A stretch of 64,000 nt of DNA from Ktedonospora formicarum (GCF_016587355.1 NZ_BNJF01000003.1:682001-746000), one strand, 5' to 3'; shown: positions 1-8,721, numbered from the stretch's first letter. Notes: generated from the letters alone by a model not told the origin. Translations and numbers: made by a program.

Positions 1-384
1 CTCGATCCCGCCCTACAGCGTGAGGGAGAGTTTAGCGCGACCGATGGCTATATCGCGACCAGGGAACTGATGGCACTCGAAGACCCACCAACGGCGATCT
101 TCGCGGGCAACGATCATCAAGCCACAGGCGTCTATCGCGCGCTCTATGAGCTTGGTATCTCAATTCCTTCGATTGTGAGTGTAATCGGTTTCGATAATCT
201 GCCCTTTACGGAGCTTATGAATCCACCTTTGACGACGGTGCAGGTACCCCGCCTTGAATTGGGGCGGATTGCCACGACGATGCTCTTGAGCTTAATCAAC
301 CAGGAGCCATTGAATATGCGCCGCGTAATCCTTCCTACACGCTTGATTGAGCGGCAGTCTTGTACCTCGCCAACAGGCAAGTAA
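1..384 (+). CDS. LacI-family transcriptional regulator, C-terminal part
   Basis: The gene is open at the left window edge; 127 residues of the effector-binding domain are present and the DNA-binding head lies outside. Visible LacI/PurR-type marks are the AIFAGNDHQATGV stretch, the VIGFDNLPF strand-turn that lines the sugar pocket, and the PPLTTVQVP segment that follows it. The family binds an operator as a dimer and is released by a sugar ligand. The next genes on the same strand encode an oligosaccharide-type ABC transporter and a GH1 beta-glucosidase, so control of that set is the natural guess. The gene ends at TAA and a strong promoter begins about 40 bp later, so the regulator and its likely targets are separate transcription units. 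Confidence 0.9.
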   Translation, partial: LDPALQREGEFSATDGYIATRELMALEDPPTAIFAGNDHQATGVYRALYELGISIPSIVSVIGFDNLPFTELMNPPLTTVQVPRLELGRIATTMLLSLINQEPLNMRRVILPTRLIERQSCTSPTGK

Positions 385-424
385 GGAGTTCGCGAAATAG
401 GGCATTTTGCTCATCATTTACGCA

Positions 425-453
425 TTGACAACCCTTAATTTAATACTTATACT
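425..453 (+). promoter_or_regulatory. Sigma70-type promoter for the ABC/GH1 operon
   Basis: TTGACA at 425-430 and TATACT at 448-453 are separated by 17 bp, a near-consensus promoter. It would give a leader of about 340 nt before the binding-protein start at 802. Nothing that looks like a protein gene is visible in 385-801; the leader holds the hairpin listed at 704-734. The same TTGACA-17-TATACT arrangement recurs at 8562. Confidence 0.7.
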
Positions 454-703
454 AAGACGTAAGACAGATGCTAGAACCCCGAATTGGGCTCACGCGAAAG
501 GAGGGATACCCAAACGTGTGAGGCACATAGTCACCCTCGAAGCAGTTTACGCACTTCTCGGGAGGCTCGCCGCTCGCAACTTTCTCTATTTTATACCCAG
601 ACAGAGGTTCGTTCTTCAATGCTTATGATAGGACGGCCTGTTGTTATAACGACCATTTTTACAGCGTAGTATTAATTTCTCGTTTGCACTTAGGTCTTAT
701 GTG

Positions 704-734
704 AAAACCAACCCTCATTCGAGGGCAAGGTTTT
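704..734 (+). promoter_or_regulatory. Hairpin in the leader of the binding-protein gene
   Basis: AAAACC pairs with GGTTTT and, inside, CCCTC pairs with GAGGG around a four-base loop. The stem ends in a short T stretch, so it resembles a weak terminator or attenuator placed about 65 bp before the start codon at 802. It could instead be an mRNA-stabilising structure; the sequence alone does not decide. Confidence 0.4.
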
Positions 735-801
735 CTTATAAGGAGTGCCACATCCAAGATGTCTGGATCAACGTTTGATCCTTGTTGTCTGGAGGTTTTT
801 C

Positions 802-2496
802 ATGTCTCCCAACCCTACCTTTTCGCTTAGTAAGGCGAAAAAGCGAACTACGACAGTTCTCTTCTCTCTTCTCGCTATTTGTCTCTTCATCCTTTCCGCC
901 TGCGGCGGCGGGTCGCAGCAGATTCAGCGCCCTAAAGATGGCATCCTGAATGTTGTTCCCAGCCCTAAGGGTGACTTCACTAATGTCTTTAGCCCTTATT
1001 CTTCGACCGCCAACTATGGCTCACAGGGCATGATCTACGAAACCCTGCTCTTCTTTAACCGCATGGATGGAAGTGTTAAGCCCTGGTTGGCAGAGAGCTA
1101 TAAGTTCTCTAGCGACGCCAAGACCATCACCTTTACCCTGCGCAACGATGTGAAATGGAGCGATGGGGTAGAGTTCACCTCTGATGATGTTGCCTTCACC
1201 CTGGAGATGCTCAAGAAGTATCCTTCAGCCGATGGCAATGGCCTCTGGCAGACGATTAAAGACGTACAGGCTCCCGATAAGAGCACTGTTGTCGTGAACC
1301 TGAAAACAGCCTATACTCCACTCCTGTGGTACCTGGCTGGTCAGACCTGGATCGTCTCGAAGCACCTGTGGGCCAACGCCGGTGACCCCAGCAAGTATGC
1401 TGACACCAAGCCCGTTGGCACCGGTCCCTTCAAATTGAAGTCCTTCACACCTCAGTTGATCGATCTGGAAAAAAATACTAACTACTGGCAGCCCGGCAAG
1501 CCAGAGGTGAAGGAGATTCGCTATCCTTCCTTCAACTCAAACACCAGCGCGGAACTGCTGCTCTCTCGCGGCGGCATCGACTGGACCGGTCTCTTCACAC
1601 CTGACATTGAGAAGACGTTTGTCGCTAAGGACAAGGCACACAATAAGTACTGGTTCCCCAACCGCAACGTCGTCATGCTCTACCTCAACACCGCGAAGGC
1701 CCCCTTCAATGACTTGAAGGTTCGCCAGGCTATCAGCAGCGCCATTGATCGCGAGCAGATCTACAAGGTAGCGGAAAGCGGCTACGAGCCAGTCGCCAGC
1801 CCAACAGGTCTGGTCCTGCCCGCCAACCAGAGCAATCTGCACCCCGACTACGCCAATACCCAGTTCAAGCTTGATACTGCCCAATCGGCGACATTGATGG
1901 AGAGCGCTGGTTACAAGAAGGGCTCGGACGGCATCTATGTCGATAAGAGCGGCAAGAAGCTCTCGTTCAACATCAACGTAGTCACTGGCTGGACCGACTG
2001 GGTCAGCGCCTGTCAGATCATGGCCGCCAACCTCAAGGCCATTGGTATTGAGGCCAAGGTCAATTCTGTAGCGTTCAACTCGTACTTCAGCGCCCTCCAG
2101 ATGGGCTCCTACGACATGGCTATCTCCTGGACCAACCCTGGCCCAACCGCTTACTACCTCTACTATTCACTGCTCAATAGCAAGAATAGCGCGCCTGTTG
2201 GTCAGTCGGCTTCCTCGAACTTCGAGCGCTGGATGGACCCTGCGACAGACCAGCTCCTGACGCAGTACGCCACTACGGCTGATCCTCAGAAACAGCAAGA
2301 GGCGTTGAACGGATTGCAGAAGATCATGGTCGAGCAGATCCCCAGCATTCCGCTGGTGTACGGCGCGACATGGTATGAGTACAATACGTCTAACTTCTCT
2401 GGCTGGCCTGACAAGGACAATGCCTACGCTTCACCCGCACCCTTCGACTTCCCGGATGCAGAAATCGTCGCATTGAACCTTAAGATTGCCTCTTAG
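802..2496 (+). CDS. ABC transporter substrate-binding lipoprotein, family 5 (Dpp/Opp type)
   Basis: A 564-residue extracytoplasmic solute-binding protein that would capture a substrate outside the membrane and pass it to the permeases encoded next. The start is set at ATG 802, which has GGAGG 6 bp upstream, rather than at an in-frame GTG at 745. Residues 1-35 form a lipoprotein signal: basic start, hydrophobic core, then the lipobox LSAC followed by GGG. The body shows family-5 features: the LAESYKFSSDAKTITFTLR segment, WSDGVEFTSDDVAFTLEM, and VRQAISSAIDRE. Family-5 proteins carry oligopeptides or oligosaccharides; the GH1 gene in the same run suggests a beta-glucoside such as cellobiose, which is inference. 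Confidence 0.9.
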   Translation: MSPNPTFSLSKAKKRTTTVLFSLLAICLFILSACGGGSQQIQRPKDGILNVVPSPKGDFTNVFSPYSSTANYGSQGMIYETLLFFNRMDGSVKPWLAESYKFSSDAKTITFTLRNDVKWSDGVEFTSDDVAFTLEMLKKYPSADGNGLWQTIKDVQAPDKSTVVVNLKTAYTPLLWYLAGQTWIVSKHLWANAGDPSKYADTKPVGTGPFKLKSFTPQLIDLEKNTNYWQPGKPEVKEIRYPSFNSNTSAELLLSRGGIDWTGLFTPDIEKTFVAKDKAHNKYWFPNRNVVMLYLNTAKAPFNDLKVRQAISSAIDREQIYKVAESGYEPVASPTGLVLPANQSNLHPDYANTQFKLDTAQSATLMESAGYKKGSDGIYVDKSGKKLSFNINVVTGWTDWVSACQIMAANLKAIGIEAKVNSVAFNSYFSALQMGSYDMAISWTNPGPTAYYLYYSLLNSKNSAPVGQSASSNFERWMDPATDQLLTQYATTADPQKQQEALNGLQKIMVEQIPSIPLVYGATWYEYNTSNFSGWPDKDNAYASPAPFDFPDAEIVALNLKIAS

Positions 2497-2515
2497 GTCT
2501 TTCATTTCGACGCGA

Positions 2516-2545
2516 GCACTGAGGGCCTTAAACAGCCCTCAGTGC
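2516..2545 (+). other. Perfect intercistronic hairpin between binding protein and permease
   Basis: GCACTGAGGGC (2516-2526) and GCCCTCAGTGC (2535-2545) form an 11-bp perfect stem with an 8-base loop, not followed by a T run. It sits 20 bp after the binding-protein stop. In such operons a stem here commonly protects the upstream message so that binding protein exceeds permease; that role is inferred. Confidence 0.6.
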
Positions 2546-2547
2546 TT

Positions 2548-2595
2548 CCCCATTTGTGGACACTAGCGAACTGCGCTCAGTATCTACAAATGGGG
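2548..2595 (+). other. Second intercistronic inverted repeat
   Basis: CCCCATTTGT (2548-2557) is repeated in reverse as ACAAATGGGG (2586-2595), directly downstream of the previous hairpin. Together the two structures fill the first half of the 243-bp gap before the permease gene. Confidence 0.5.
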
Positions 2596-2739
2596 ACCTC
2601 CCAATCGGGCCGTAAAGTGCCCCACAAATACCACCTCTTCCCAAACAGGGGTGTTGAAAAGCTCTTATACAAAAAACCATCGTGCAATGCGCTCAGGTTT
2701 TTGCATAATGAGAAACAAATCAAGGAAGGGAAAACCTGG

Positions 2740-3714
2740 ATGAAGCATCTACTCCGCCGCATAGGTTTCTATCTGGTGGCTCTCTGGGCCTCCGTTACCA
2801 TCAATTTCTTTATACCTCGCCTGGCTCCCGGCGATCCCGCTGGCAATCTCCTGGCACGCTTTCAGGGGCGTATGAATCCCGCCGCGATTGACGCGCTAAA
2901 GCTACAATTTGGCATCACCAACGATCCGCTGTGGGTCCAATATTTCCAATATCTCGGCAAAGCCCTTCATGGAGACCTTGGAACCTCCTTTACCTATTTT
3001 CCGACTCCGGTTGCGACCGTTATGGCTCAAGAGGTGCCCTGGACCCTGGCGTTGATTGGCATTTCGGTGATTATCAGCTTTGTGCTAGGGTCGCTCCTGG
3101 GAGTCTTTATCGCCTGGCGTCGAGGCTCCTTCCTTGATAGCTTCTTCCCGCCTATCTTGACCTTCTTCTCCGCCATACCTTATTTCTGGCTGGCCTTAAT
3201 TCTCCTCTATGTCCTGGGCTATACCCTGAACCTGTTCCCTCTCAATGGTGGCTACTCGACATCAGTCACTATCGGCTGGAATGGGGACTTCATTCTCAGC
3301 GCTCTCGAACACGGTATTTTACCAGCCTTTACGATTGTCATTGCTTCGATTTCTGGCTGGATGCTTGGTATGCGTAATGCGATGATTACGACACTTTCTG
3401 AGGATTACGTCTTGCTAGCGAAGGCCAAGGGCTTGAGCGAGAGACGTGTCATGTATGCTTATGCCGCTCGTAATGCTATCCTGCCCAATGTCACGGGCTT
3501 CGCGCTCTCGCTGGGCTTCGTCGTTGGTGGTTCACTGCTGACTGAGATCGTCTTTTCGTATCCAGGCATCGGTTTCGCCCTGCTTCAGGCGGCGCAGAAC
3601 TCCGACTATCCGCTTCTACAGGGTATCTTCCTGCTGATCGCTCTGGCGGTCTTAGGGGCAAACTTTATCGCTGATCTGGTCTATGTTGTGCTTGATCCTC
3701 GGGTTCGGTCATAA
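2740..3714 (+). CDS. ABC transporter permease, DppB/OppB type
   Basis: A 324-residue inner-membrane permease. The start is ATG 2740 (MKHLLRRIGFYLV), preceded by an AAGGAAGGG ribosome site; this fits the family, whose first transmembrane helix begins a few residues in, and excludes the long upstream extension of the frame. The order is one helix, the LAPGDPAGNL periplasmic segment typical of DppB, then a five-helix core. The cytoplasmic EAA-like coupling loop is visible as EDYVLLAKAKGLSERRVMY near residues 222-245, the contact point for the ATPase. It pairs with the following permease; 21 bp separate them. Confidence 0.92.
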   Translation: MKHLLRRIGFYLVALWASVTINFFIPRLAPGDPAGNLLARFQGRMNPAAIDALKLQFGITNDPLWVQYFQYLGKALHGDLGTSFTYFPTPVATVMAQEVPWTLALIGISVIISFVLGSLLGVFIAWRRGSFLDSFFPPILTFFSAIPYFWLALILLYVLGYTLNLFPLNGGYSTSVTIGWNGDFILSALEHGILPAFTIVIASISGWMLGMRNAMITTLSEDYVLLAKAKGLSERRVMYAYAARNAILPNVTGFALSLGFVVGGSLLTEIVFSYPGIGFALLQAAQNSDYPLLQGIFLLIALAVLGANFIADLVYVVLDPRVRS

Positions 3715-3735
3715 GGGAAGAAAGGAGTTACGCAT

Positions 3736-4776
3736 ATGAATACCCCTCAAAAAGAGTCTGCTGAGAGCCAGACCATTCCTTCCGCGAGCATCTTACCTCC
3801 ACCAACTGCCTCCGCGCAGGTCGCGACGCTCACTCCGAGCGAGGCTTCGAGTCTCTCGCGAGCCTTGTTGCCAGTTCGCAATGCTCTGGAGAGCCTGGGG
3901 CGCAACCGTAAAGCGACCATTGGTGTATGTATTGTCGCTATATTCCTCATACTTGCGATCTTTGGGCCATTCTTCGTTCAGGCAGATCCCAATGCCTTCT
4001 CCCCTGATTTGCTTCAGGAGCCATCTGCTACACACTGGCTCGGCACCACCCAAACTGGTCAGGATGTCTTCCTGCAAGTGCTGGTGGGCACGCGTGTCTC
4101 CATCCTCTGGGGCTTCGCGACCGGGCTATTCGTGACCGTTCTTTCAGTGCTTGTAGGTCTTGTTGCGGGCTATATGGGTGGTATCGTTGATGATGCTCTG
4201 ACGCTGCTCGTCAATGTCTTCCTTGTGCTTCCAGGCTTCCCCCTGGCGGTCGTGCTCGCCGCTTACGTCCCGATCAAGGGGCCGTTTACAGTCGCGATGG
4301 TGATCGCCCTGACAAGCTGGGCCTATCAGGCTCGCGTCTTACGCGCGCAAACCTTGACGATGCGCCACCGAGACTTCGTCGAGGCGGCTCGCTCAAGTGG
4401 CGAGTCAACCTGGCGTATCATCTTCTTTGAAATTCTTCCTAACGAGGTGGCGATTGTGGCCTCGGGCTTCGTGGGAACCGCCATTTACGTTATTCTTGCG
4501 GCTGCGGGTCTGGAATTCCTGGGCCTGGGCGATTCAAACGTCGTTGACTGGGGAACCATGTTCTACTGGGCTCAGAACAATGATGCCTTACTGCTGGGTG
4601 CCTGGTGGTGGTATGTCGCGCCCGGTCTGTGCATCGCTCTGCTCGGCGCGGGTCTCGCCTTGATCAACTTTGGTATCGACGAGATTGCTAATCCCAATCT
4701 GCGCAGCATTCGTGGCTTCAAACGCATGCTCGCTCAAATCTATCCTCTAGGCATCAAGACCGCTCAGGATGCATAA
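3736..4776 (+). CDS. ABC transporter permease, DppC/OppC type
   Basis: A 346-residue partner permease starting at ATG 3736 with AAGGAG 8 bp upstream. It has an unusually long hydrophilic N-terminal tail (about 60 residues, rich in Ser, Pro and Ala) before the first helix, then the DppC landmark HWLGTTQTGQDVF, a five-helix core, and the EAA coupling loop HRDFVEAARSSGESTWRII. No ATP-binding subunit follows: the next gene is a glycosidase. The ATPases must be encoded elsewhere or shared with another transporter. Confidence 0.92.
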   Translation: MNTPQKESAESQTIPSASILPPPTASAQVATLTPSEASSLSRALLPVRNALESLGRNRKATIGVCIVAIFLILAIFGPFFVQADPNAFSPDLLQEPSATHWLGTTQTGQDVFLQVLVGTRVSILWGFATGLFVTVLSVLVGLVAGYMGGIVDDALTLLVNVFLVLPGFPLAVVLAAYVPIKGPFTVAMVIALTSWAYQARVLRAQTLTMRHRDFVEAARSSGESTWRIIFFEILPNEVAIVASGFVGTAIYVILAAAGLEFLGLGDSNVVDWGTMFYWAQNNDALLLGAWWWYVAPGLCIALLGAGLALINFGIDEIANPNLRSIRGFKRMLAQIYPLGIKTAQDA

Positions 4777-4944
4777 GAGTGCCTGAAACACTTGAGCCTT
4801 GGGGCTGGCATTGGCTAAAGCTCAATGTCCACATTTGACAGAAACCGTAGCGACTACATTCCATGTCGGATCACTTCCGGCGAGCCTACCAATGGGGGTT
4901 GTCAGCGCAGGCGGGCCATCTTACTAATACAAGGGGATTTCACT

Positions 4945-6351
4945 ATGCAAGATATACACAATATGTCCCAGCTAACCTCGGCTGATCTGGAGCTAGCCAG
5001 GGCCTTCCCTGAAGGGTTCCTCTGGGGTGCCGCTACGGCTTCCTATCAGATCGAGGGTGGGGCGTTCGAGGATGGACGCGGCTCGTCGATCTGGGATGAC
5101 TTCTCGGCAACCCCCGGTAAGGTCTTCCAGGGTGAGAACGGGAATGTGGCAGCCGACCACTATCACCGTCTCGCCGAGGATACCGAGCTTATGAGCAGCC
5201 TGGGTCTGGGAGCTTACCGCTTCTCTATCGCCTGGCCTCGCATCCTCCCTGAGGGGCGGGGCGCAATCAATAACGCGGGCCTGGATTTCTATGATCGTCT
5301 CGTCGATGGCTTGCTGGCGAAGGGCATTACGCCTTACGTGACGCTCTATCACTGGGATCTACCCTCTCCCCTGCAACAGGAGGGAGGCTGGGTCAAGCGC
5401 GAGACCGCTTTCGCCTATGCCGACTTCGCCGAAGTTGTCGCGAAGCGCCTGGGTGATCGAGTGACAAACTGGATCACGCTCAATGAGCCCTGGTGTAGCG
5501 CTTACCTGGGCTATGGCATTGGCATCCACGCGCCGGGAGTGCAGGATCGCCAGGCCGCGCTCGATGCCGGACACCATCTGATGCTCGGTCATGGGCTGGC
5601 GGTGCCTCGTATCCGCGCTCATAGCGCCCCCAATTCACAGGTTGGTATTACCCTAAATCTGGCACACGTTTACGCGAATGACGAGCGCCCTGAGACGCAG
5701 CGTGATGTCGCGCTCGCTGATGCTTTCTCTAATCGCTGGTTCCTCGATCCCATCCTGCGTGGGCACTATACCGAGGGCTTCTTTGAACAGCTTGGGTTGA
5801 ACGCGCCACCTGTACAGGATGGTGATCTCGCTACCATCTCAACCCCAATCGATTTCCTGGGCGTGAACAATTACACACGCCTGCTCGTCAAGGGCAATAC
5901 AGAGCGCATCCCCCTGGCGGATCAGGTTTCTCTGGTCGCACCCATTCCCAGTGCCTGTTATACCGAGATGGGCTGGGAGGTCTACCCTAACGGTTTGCGA
6001 GATCTCCTGCTCCGTCTAACAAAAGATTACGCGGTCTCGAAGCTCTATGTGACCGAGAATGGCGCGGCCTTCAAGGACGCCTGGAACGGCAATGGGCATG
6101 TGAGTGATCCCAGGCGCGTCGATTACTTACGCACGCATATCGCGGGTCTCGCCGAGGCCATCCAGCAAGGGGCACCACTGCGAGGCTACTTCGTCTGGTC
6201 TCTGATGGATAACTTCGAGTGGGCTGAGGGATATAGCAAACGCTTCGGCATTGTCTATATCGATTATCCAACGCAGAAGCGCGTTGTGAAGGAGAGCGGT
6301 TACTGGTACGCTGGCCTTCTGAAAGCCTTCAACCAGGCCCACAGCAAGTAA
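4945..6351 (+). CDS. GH1 beta-glucosidase
   Basis: A 468-residue cytoplasmic family-1 glycoside hydrolase, the usual length for the family and without a signal peptide. It would split beta-glucosides taken up by the preceding transporter. The acid/base glutamate is E181 in TLNEPW and the nucleophile is E371 in VTENGAAF; the N-terminal FPEGFLWGAATASYQIEGG and the C-terminal SLMDNFEWAEGYSKRFG complete the sugar site. ATG 4945 has AAGGGGA 8 bp upstream and was chosen over an upstream frame extension without a ribosome site. The gene lies 168 bp after the permease and ends 64 bp before a strong terminator, so it closes the operon. Confidence 0.95.
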   Translation: MQDIHNMSQLTSADLELARAFPEGFLWGAATASYQIEGGAFEDGRGSSIWDDFSATPGKVFQGENGNVAADHYHRLAEDTELMSSLGLGAYRFSIAWPRILPEGRGAINNAGLDFYDRLVDGLLAKGITPYVTLYHWDLPSPLQQEGGWVKRETAFAYADFAEVVAKRLGDRVTNWITLNEPWCSAYLGYGIGIHAPGVQDRQAALDAGHHLMLGHGLAVPRIRAHSAPNSQVGITLNLAHVYANDERPETQRDVALADAFSNRWFLDPILRGHYTEGFFEQLGLNAPPVQDGDLATISTPIDFLGVNNYTRLLVKGNTERIPLADQVSLVAPIPSACYTEMGWEVYPNGLRDLLLRLTKDYAVSKLYVTENGAAFKDAWNGNGHVSDPRRVDYLRTHIAGLAEAIQQGAPLRGYFVWSLMDNFEWAEGYSKRFGIVYIDYPTQKRVVKESGYWYAGLLKAFNQAHSK

Positions 6352-6415
6352 GCTCCTATAGCTGAAGCATCAGGATCGAAAAGAATACACCCTACCATCC
6401 TGTTTGGGAGACGGG

Positions 6416-6450
6416 GGGAGAGGCTAGCCAAAGGCCTCTCCCTCTTTTTT
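6416..6450 (+). terminator. Rho-independent terminator of the ABC/GH1 operon
   Basis: GGAGAGGC (6417-6424) pairs with GCCTCTCC (6434-6441) and is followed by CTCTTTTTT. It ends the operon 65 bp after the GH1 stop codon. Confidence 0.85.
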
Positions 6451-6471
6451 GTGGGAAACAACCGAGAGAAT

Positions 6472-6606
6472 GCCGCTGCTAAAGCCACGCAGCTACATAT
6501 GATGAAGAGGCTTGTGAGCGTGAGCACAACATCAACTGCATCCCACATTGGTATCCACTTCCCGAACGCCTCCACCTATATGTAGCCGCGTCGCTTTAGC
6601 AGCGGC
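6472..6606. repeat. Inverted-repeat element, copy 1 of the GCTAAAGCG arm family
   Basis: Two 30-bp arms in inverted orientation (6472-6501 and 6577-6606) enclose 75 bp of unrelated sequence. The left arm departs from the family consensus at two positions (AAGCCACGCAGC for AAGCGACGCGGC). The right arm matches it except for TATATG in place of CATATG. The element fills most of the gap between GH1 and the small peptide gene. Confidence 0.8.
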
Positions 6607-6617
6607 GACACTAACGC

Positions 6618-6648
6618 AGGCGAACCCGGGAGATTCCCGGGTTCGCCT
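6618..6648 (-). terminator. Hairpin downstream of the small peptide gene
   Basis: AGGCGAACCCGGGA (6618-6631) and its reverse complement (6635-6648) form a perfect 14-bp stem with a three-base loop, 25 bp after the stop of the gene at 6674-6880. No T run follows, so it could stabilise RNA rather than terminate. Confidence 0.5.
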
Positions 6649-6673
6649 GGTGCCTTGTGCGGTGTGGTTGGGA

Positions 6674-6880
6674 TCAGATCCCGATGACCCCGATGCCCAT
6701 CGAGAAGATGCAACCGGCCTGGTCCGCCACGAGCCTCTCGTTCGCGGCATCGATCTGGCCTTCATCGAGGAGGTGAGCGTGGGGCCCGAGGCTCTTACGA
6801 ACCTCCTGGCCCGTCATTCCCAGGATCTCATCGGCGGTGAGAGCCTGAGCCTTCTCGGCAGTGTAACCGTCTTGCGGCAT
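6674..6880 (-). CDS. Small orphan protein with RiPP-precursor-like layout
   Basis: A 68-residue product of unknown function. The start at 6880 is well supported: GGGAGG lies 6 bp upstream on the minus strand, whereas the longer frame reading has none. The first two thirds are hydrophilic and helical in character (MPQDGYTAEKAQALTADEIL..., with many Glu, Asp, Gln), and the last 15 residues switch to a glycine-rich hydrophobic tail, AGCIFSMGIGVIGI, with one Cys and one Ser. That leader-plus-core look resembles peptide-natural-product precursors, but no maturation enzyme or exporter is nearby, so this is only a resemblance. Codon use is richer in G and C than in the flanking genes. Confidence 0.6.
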   Translation of the reverse strand: MPQDGYTAEKAQALTADEILGMTGQEVRKSLGPHAHLLDEGQIDAANERLVADQAGCIFSMGIGVIGI

Positions 6881-6962
6881 GACTGACCTCCCGGTCAGGT
6901 AGGGGAAGGGTCCTTGGCGACCACTTCCAGAAACGGACCTCAACGTACAAGGCTCCGTGGGC

Positions 6963-6995
6963 TCGTCTGAGGGATGCTTTGTATCTCTCAGACGA
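6963..6995. other. Inverted repeat upstream of the small peptide gene
   Basis: TCGTCTGAG (6963-6971) is mirrored by CTCAGACGA (6987-6995) with a 15-base loop, about 85 bp upstream of the peptide start. Apart from this, 6881-7243 shows no gene; only a degenerate repeat arm touches its far end. Confidence 0.4.
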
Positions 6996-7243
6996 CTCCG
7001 CAGAGTCCAGAAGTTGATGACATACCACATCGCCCAGAGCTTGTGTTTCGCTGGTATGCTTCCGCGCAAAAGGCGCGATCAGAGCAAAATACTAGCGAAT
7101 CGTCTCTCAAGTCCAATCAGACCTTGAAGAGATAGATATGATGCCTACTATTGTAGCATACTGCATTCATAATCTCTATGCGGTTTCATCTCTATAATCT
7201 CCCAAACTCAACCGAATCGAGTACCAATAGAGAAGTGACATCC

Positions 7244-8472
7244 CTACATATGCAGCCGCGCGAAGTTGGCCCCACCACCTACTTGAACCATGAAACCCTC
7301 AAGGGCCAGGCGTGCTGCCCCAAGGCTCGCGGCATCCTCACCCAGACTACTCACCGTGATACTCGTTGCTTCAAACGGCTCTTTGAGCGCGTAACGGCGA
7401 GCTTGCTGGACGATCTCTGGCAGGTAGGCTTGCCCCAATAAGAGGCCGATCTTGCCTCCCAGGATGATGCGCTGGGGATTGAAGAGATTAATAAGGTTAG
7501 CGATTCCCGCTCCCAGGTAATGACTTGTGGCCTGCATAATCTCATGGGCAGCAGGATCGCCCTGGATCGCGGCCTGGATTATCGCGCCAATGATGCACTC
7601 CTCGGTTCCATGGCGTAGGGCCGCGCTTGTGGGGCTAAGGGTACTCAGGCGTCGAATGATGCCGGGCGCGCCGATGTAGGCTTCGAGGCAACCATAGCTG
7701 CCACAGCGACAGAGATCACCACCCAGCACCATCGGCGTATGACCCCACTCGCCAGCGCTATTACTGCCCCCTCGGTAGAGCTTCTCTTCATAGACGATAC
7801 CCGCGCCCACCCCTGTTCCAATGTTGAGCGCAGCCAACGTCTCATGACGCAAACCCGGCTCAAGGTGCATCTCGGCAAGCGCCATCGTCTTGCAGCCATT
7901 GTCGACGTAGAGTTGGCTGCTAAGCTCCTTCTGGAGCAGGGCCTTCAATGGGACAGGCCGCCAGTTCCAGGCGGGCGCTGAGACTGTCTCCTCCTCCGCC
8001 TGCTTGACTACACCAGGGACCCCAATCCCTATCCCTAACAGCTTTTCCTGCGTGATCTGCTGCTCCGCGAGGACCTGTTGAACGCACTGCGCGAACCTCT
8101 GGGCAATAGATTCGGGATTGCTCTCACTCTCGCAGAGGGCCAGACGCACCTTCTGAAGCAGCCTCAATGTGACGTCGAAGAGCTCAACAACGATCTCCGT
8201 CTCGCCAATCTCCCCCCGATAAAATAGCCATACTCCCGGTTGAGCGTCAGAATAGTGCGCGGGCGTCCTCCTTCCGACGCCTCAAAGCCTGCCTCTAACA
8301 CAAGGTCCTCCGCGAGCAGTTCTGAGACGACGTTGGCAATAGTCCCGGCGCTGAGCCCTGAGAGATGGCTCAGTTCCAGCCGACTCATCGCCCCCTTGGT
8401 ATATAGGTAGTGAAACACGGTTTGACGGTTGATTCGTCGCAGATCGCGAGCAGTGGGGTTGGCTGATCTCAT
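7244..8472 (-). CDS. ROK-family transcriptional regulator, frame broken at a C6 run
   Basis: Read as one gene this is a 409-residue ROK repressor: a winged-helix head (MSRLELSHLSGLSAGTIANVVSELL, residues 30-54), then a sugar-kinase-like domain with the zinc site pattern CRCGSYGCLEAY and the GTGVGAGIVYEEKLYRG loop. The frame is interrupted at plus-strand 8212-8217, where a run of six C must be seven for YFIG-G-EIGETEIVVELFD to read through. As written, the head and body fall in two frames. ROK repressors bind a sugar and release operators of sugar genes; this one faces the GH1 operon and a candidate palindrome lies just upstream at 8515. AGGAG precedes the start at 8472. Confidence 0.85.
7246..7262. 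repeat. Solitary degenerate arm of the inverted-repeat family
   Basis: ACATATGCAGCCGCGCG differs from the family arm end ACATATGTAGCCGCGTC by two bases and has no partner. It overlaps the last codons and stop of the ROK gene, so the final residues of that protein (ARLHM) are encoded by repeat-derived DNA. Confidence 0.45.
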
Positions 8473-8514
8473 TAGCGATGGCTCCTGCCCTCATAACTTC
8501 GATACATAATACTT

Positions 8515-8531
8515 AACCTTATTGTAAGGTT
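8515..8531. promoter_or_regulatory. Palindromic operator candidate between ROK and PadR genes
   Basis: AACCTTA-TTG-TAAGGTT is a perfect 7-3-7 palindrome 43 bp upstream of the ROK start and 31 bp upstream of the -35 box of the divergent PadR promoter. Position suggests autoregulation by the ROK protein; PadR is an alternative ligand. Confidence 0.45.
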
Positions 8532-8561
8532 TGAATTAAGAGACGTCAATGCTCTTGCTTC

Positions 8562-8590
8562 TTGACAATCCGTCCTCTATGCTTTATACT
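8562..8590 (+). promoter_or_regulatory. Sigma70-type promoter for the PadR-VOC pair
   Basis: TTGACA (8562-8567), 17-bp spacer, TATACT (8585-8590). The expected start near 8597 gives a leader of about 125 nt before the PadR start at 8722. Confidence 0.75.
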
Positions 8591-8721
8591 TCTCATCGTT
8601 AGGTGTTTTAATACTATTTAAAGATGCTATCATTAAGCAAAAAGGGATGGCCAGAATCTAGCGCAGACTCCATGCACAGGTGGCGAGGACAATTAAATTA
8701 AAGGGGGAAAACTGACACTAC

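Noticed and set aside
407..628. Possible small gene in the leader before the binding protein
   Set aside because: No ribosome site, no recognisable domain and position inside a likely long 5' leader that starts at a strong promoter.
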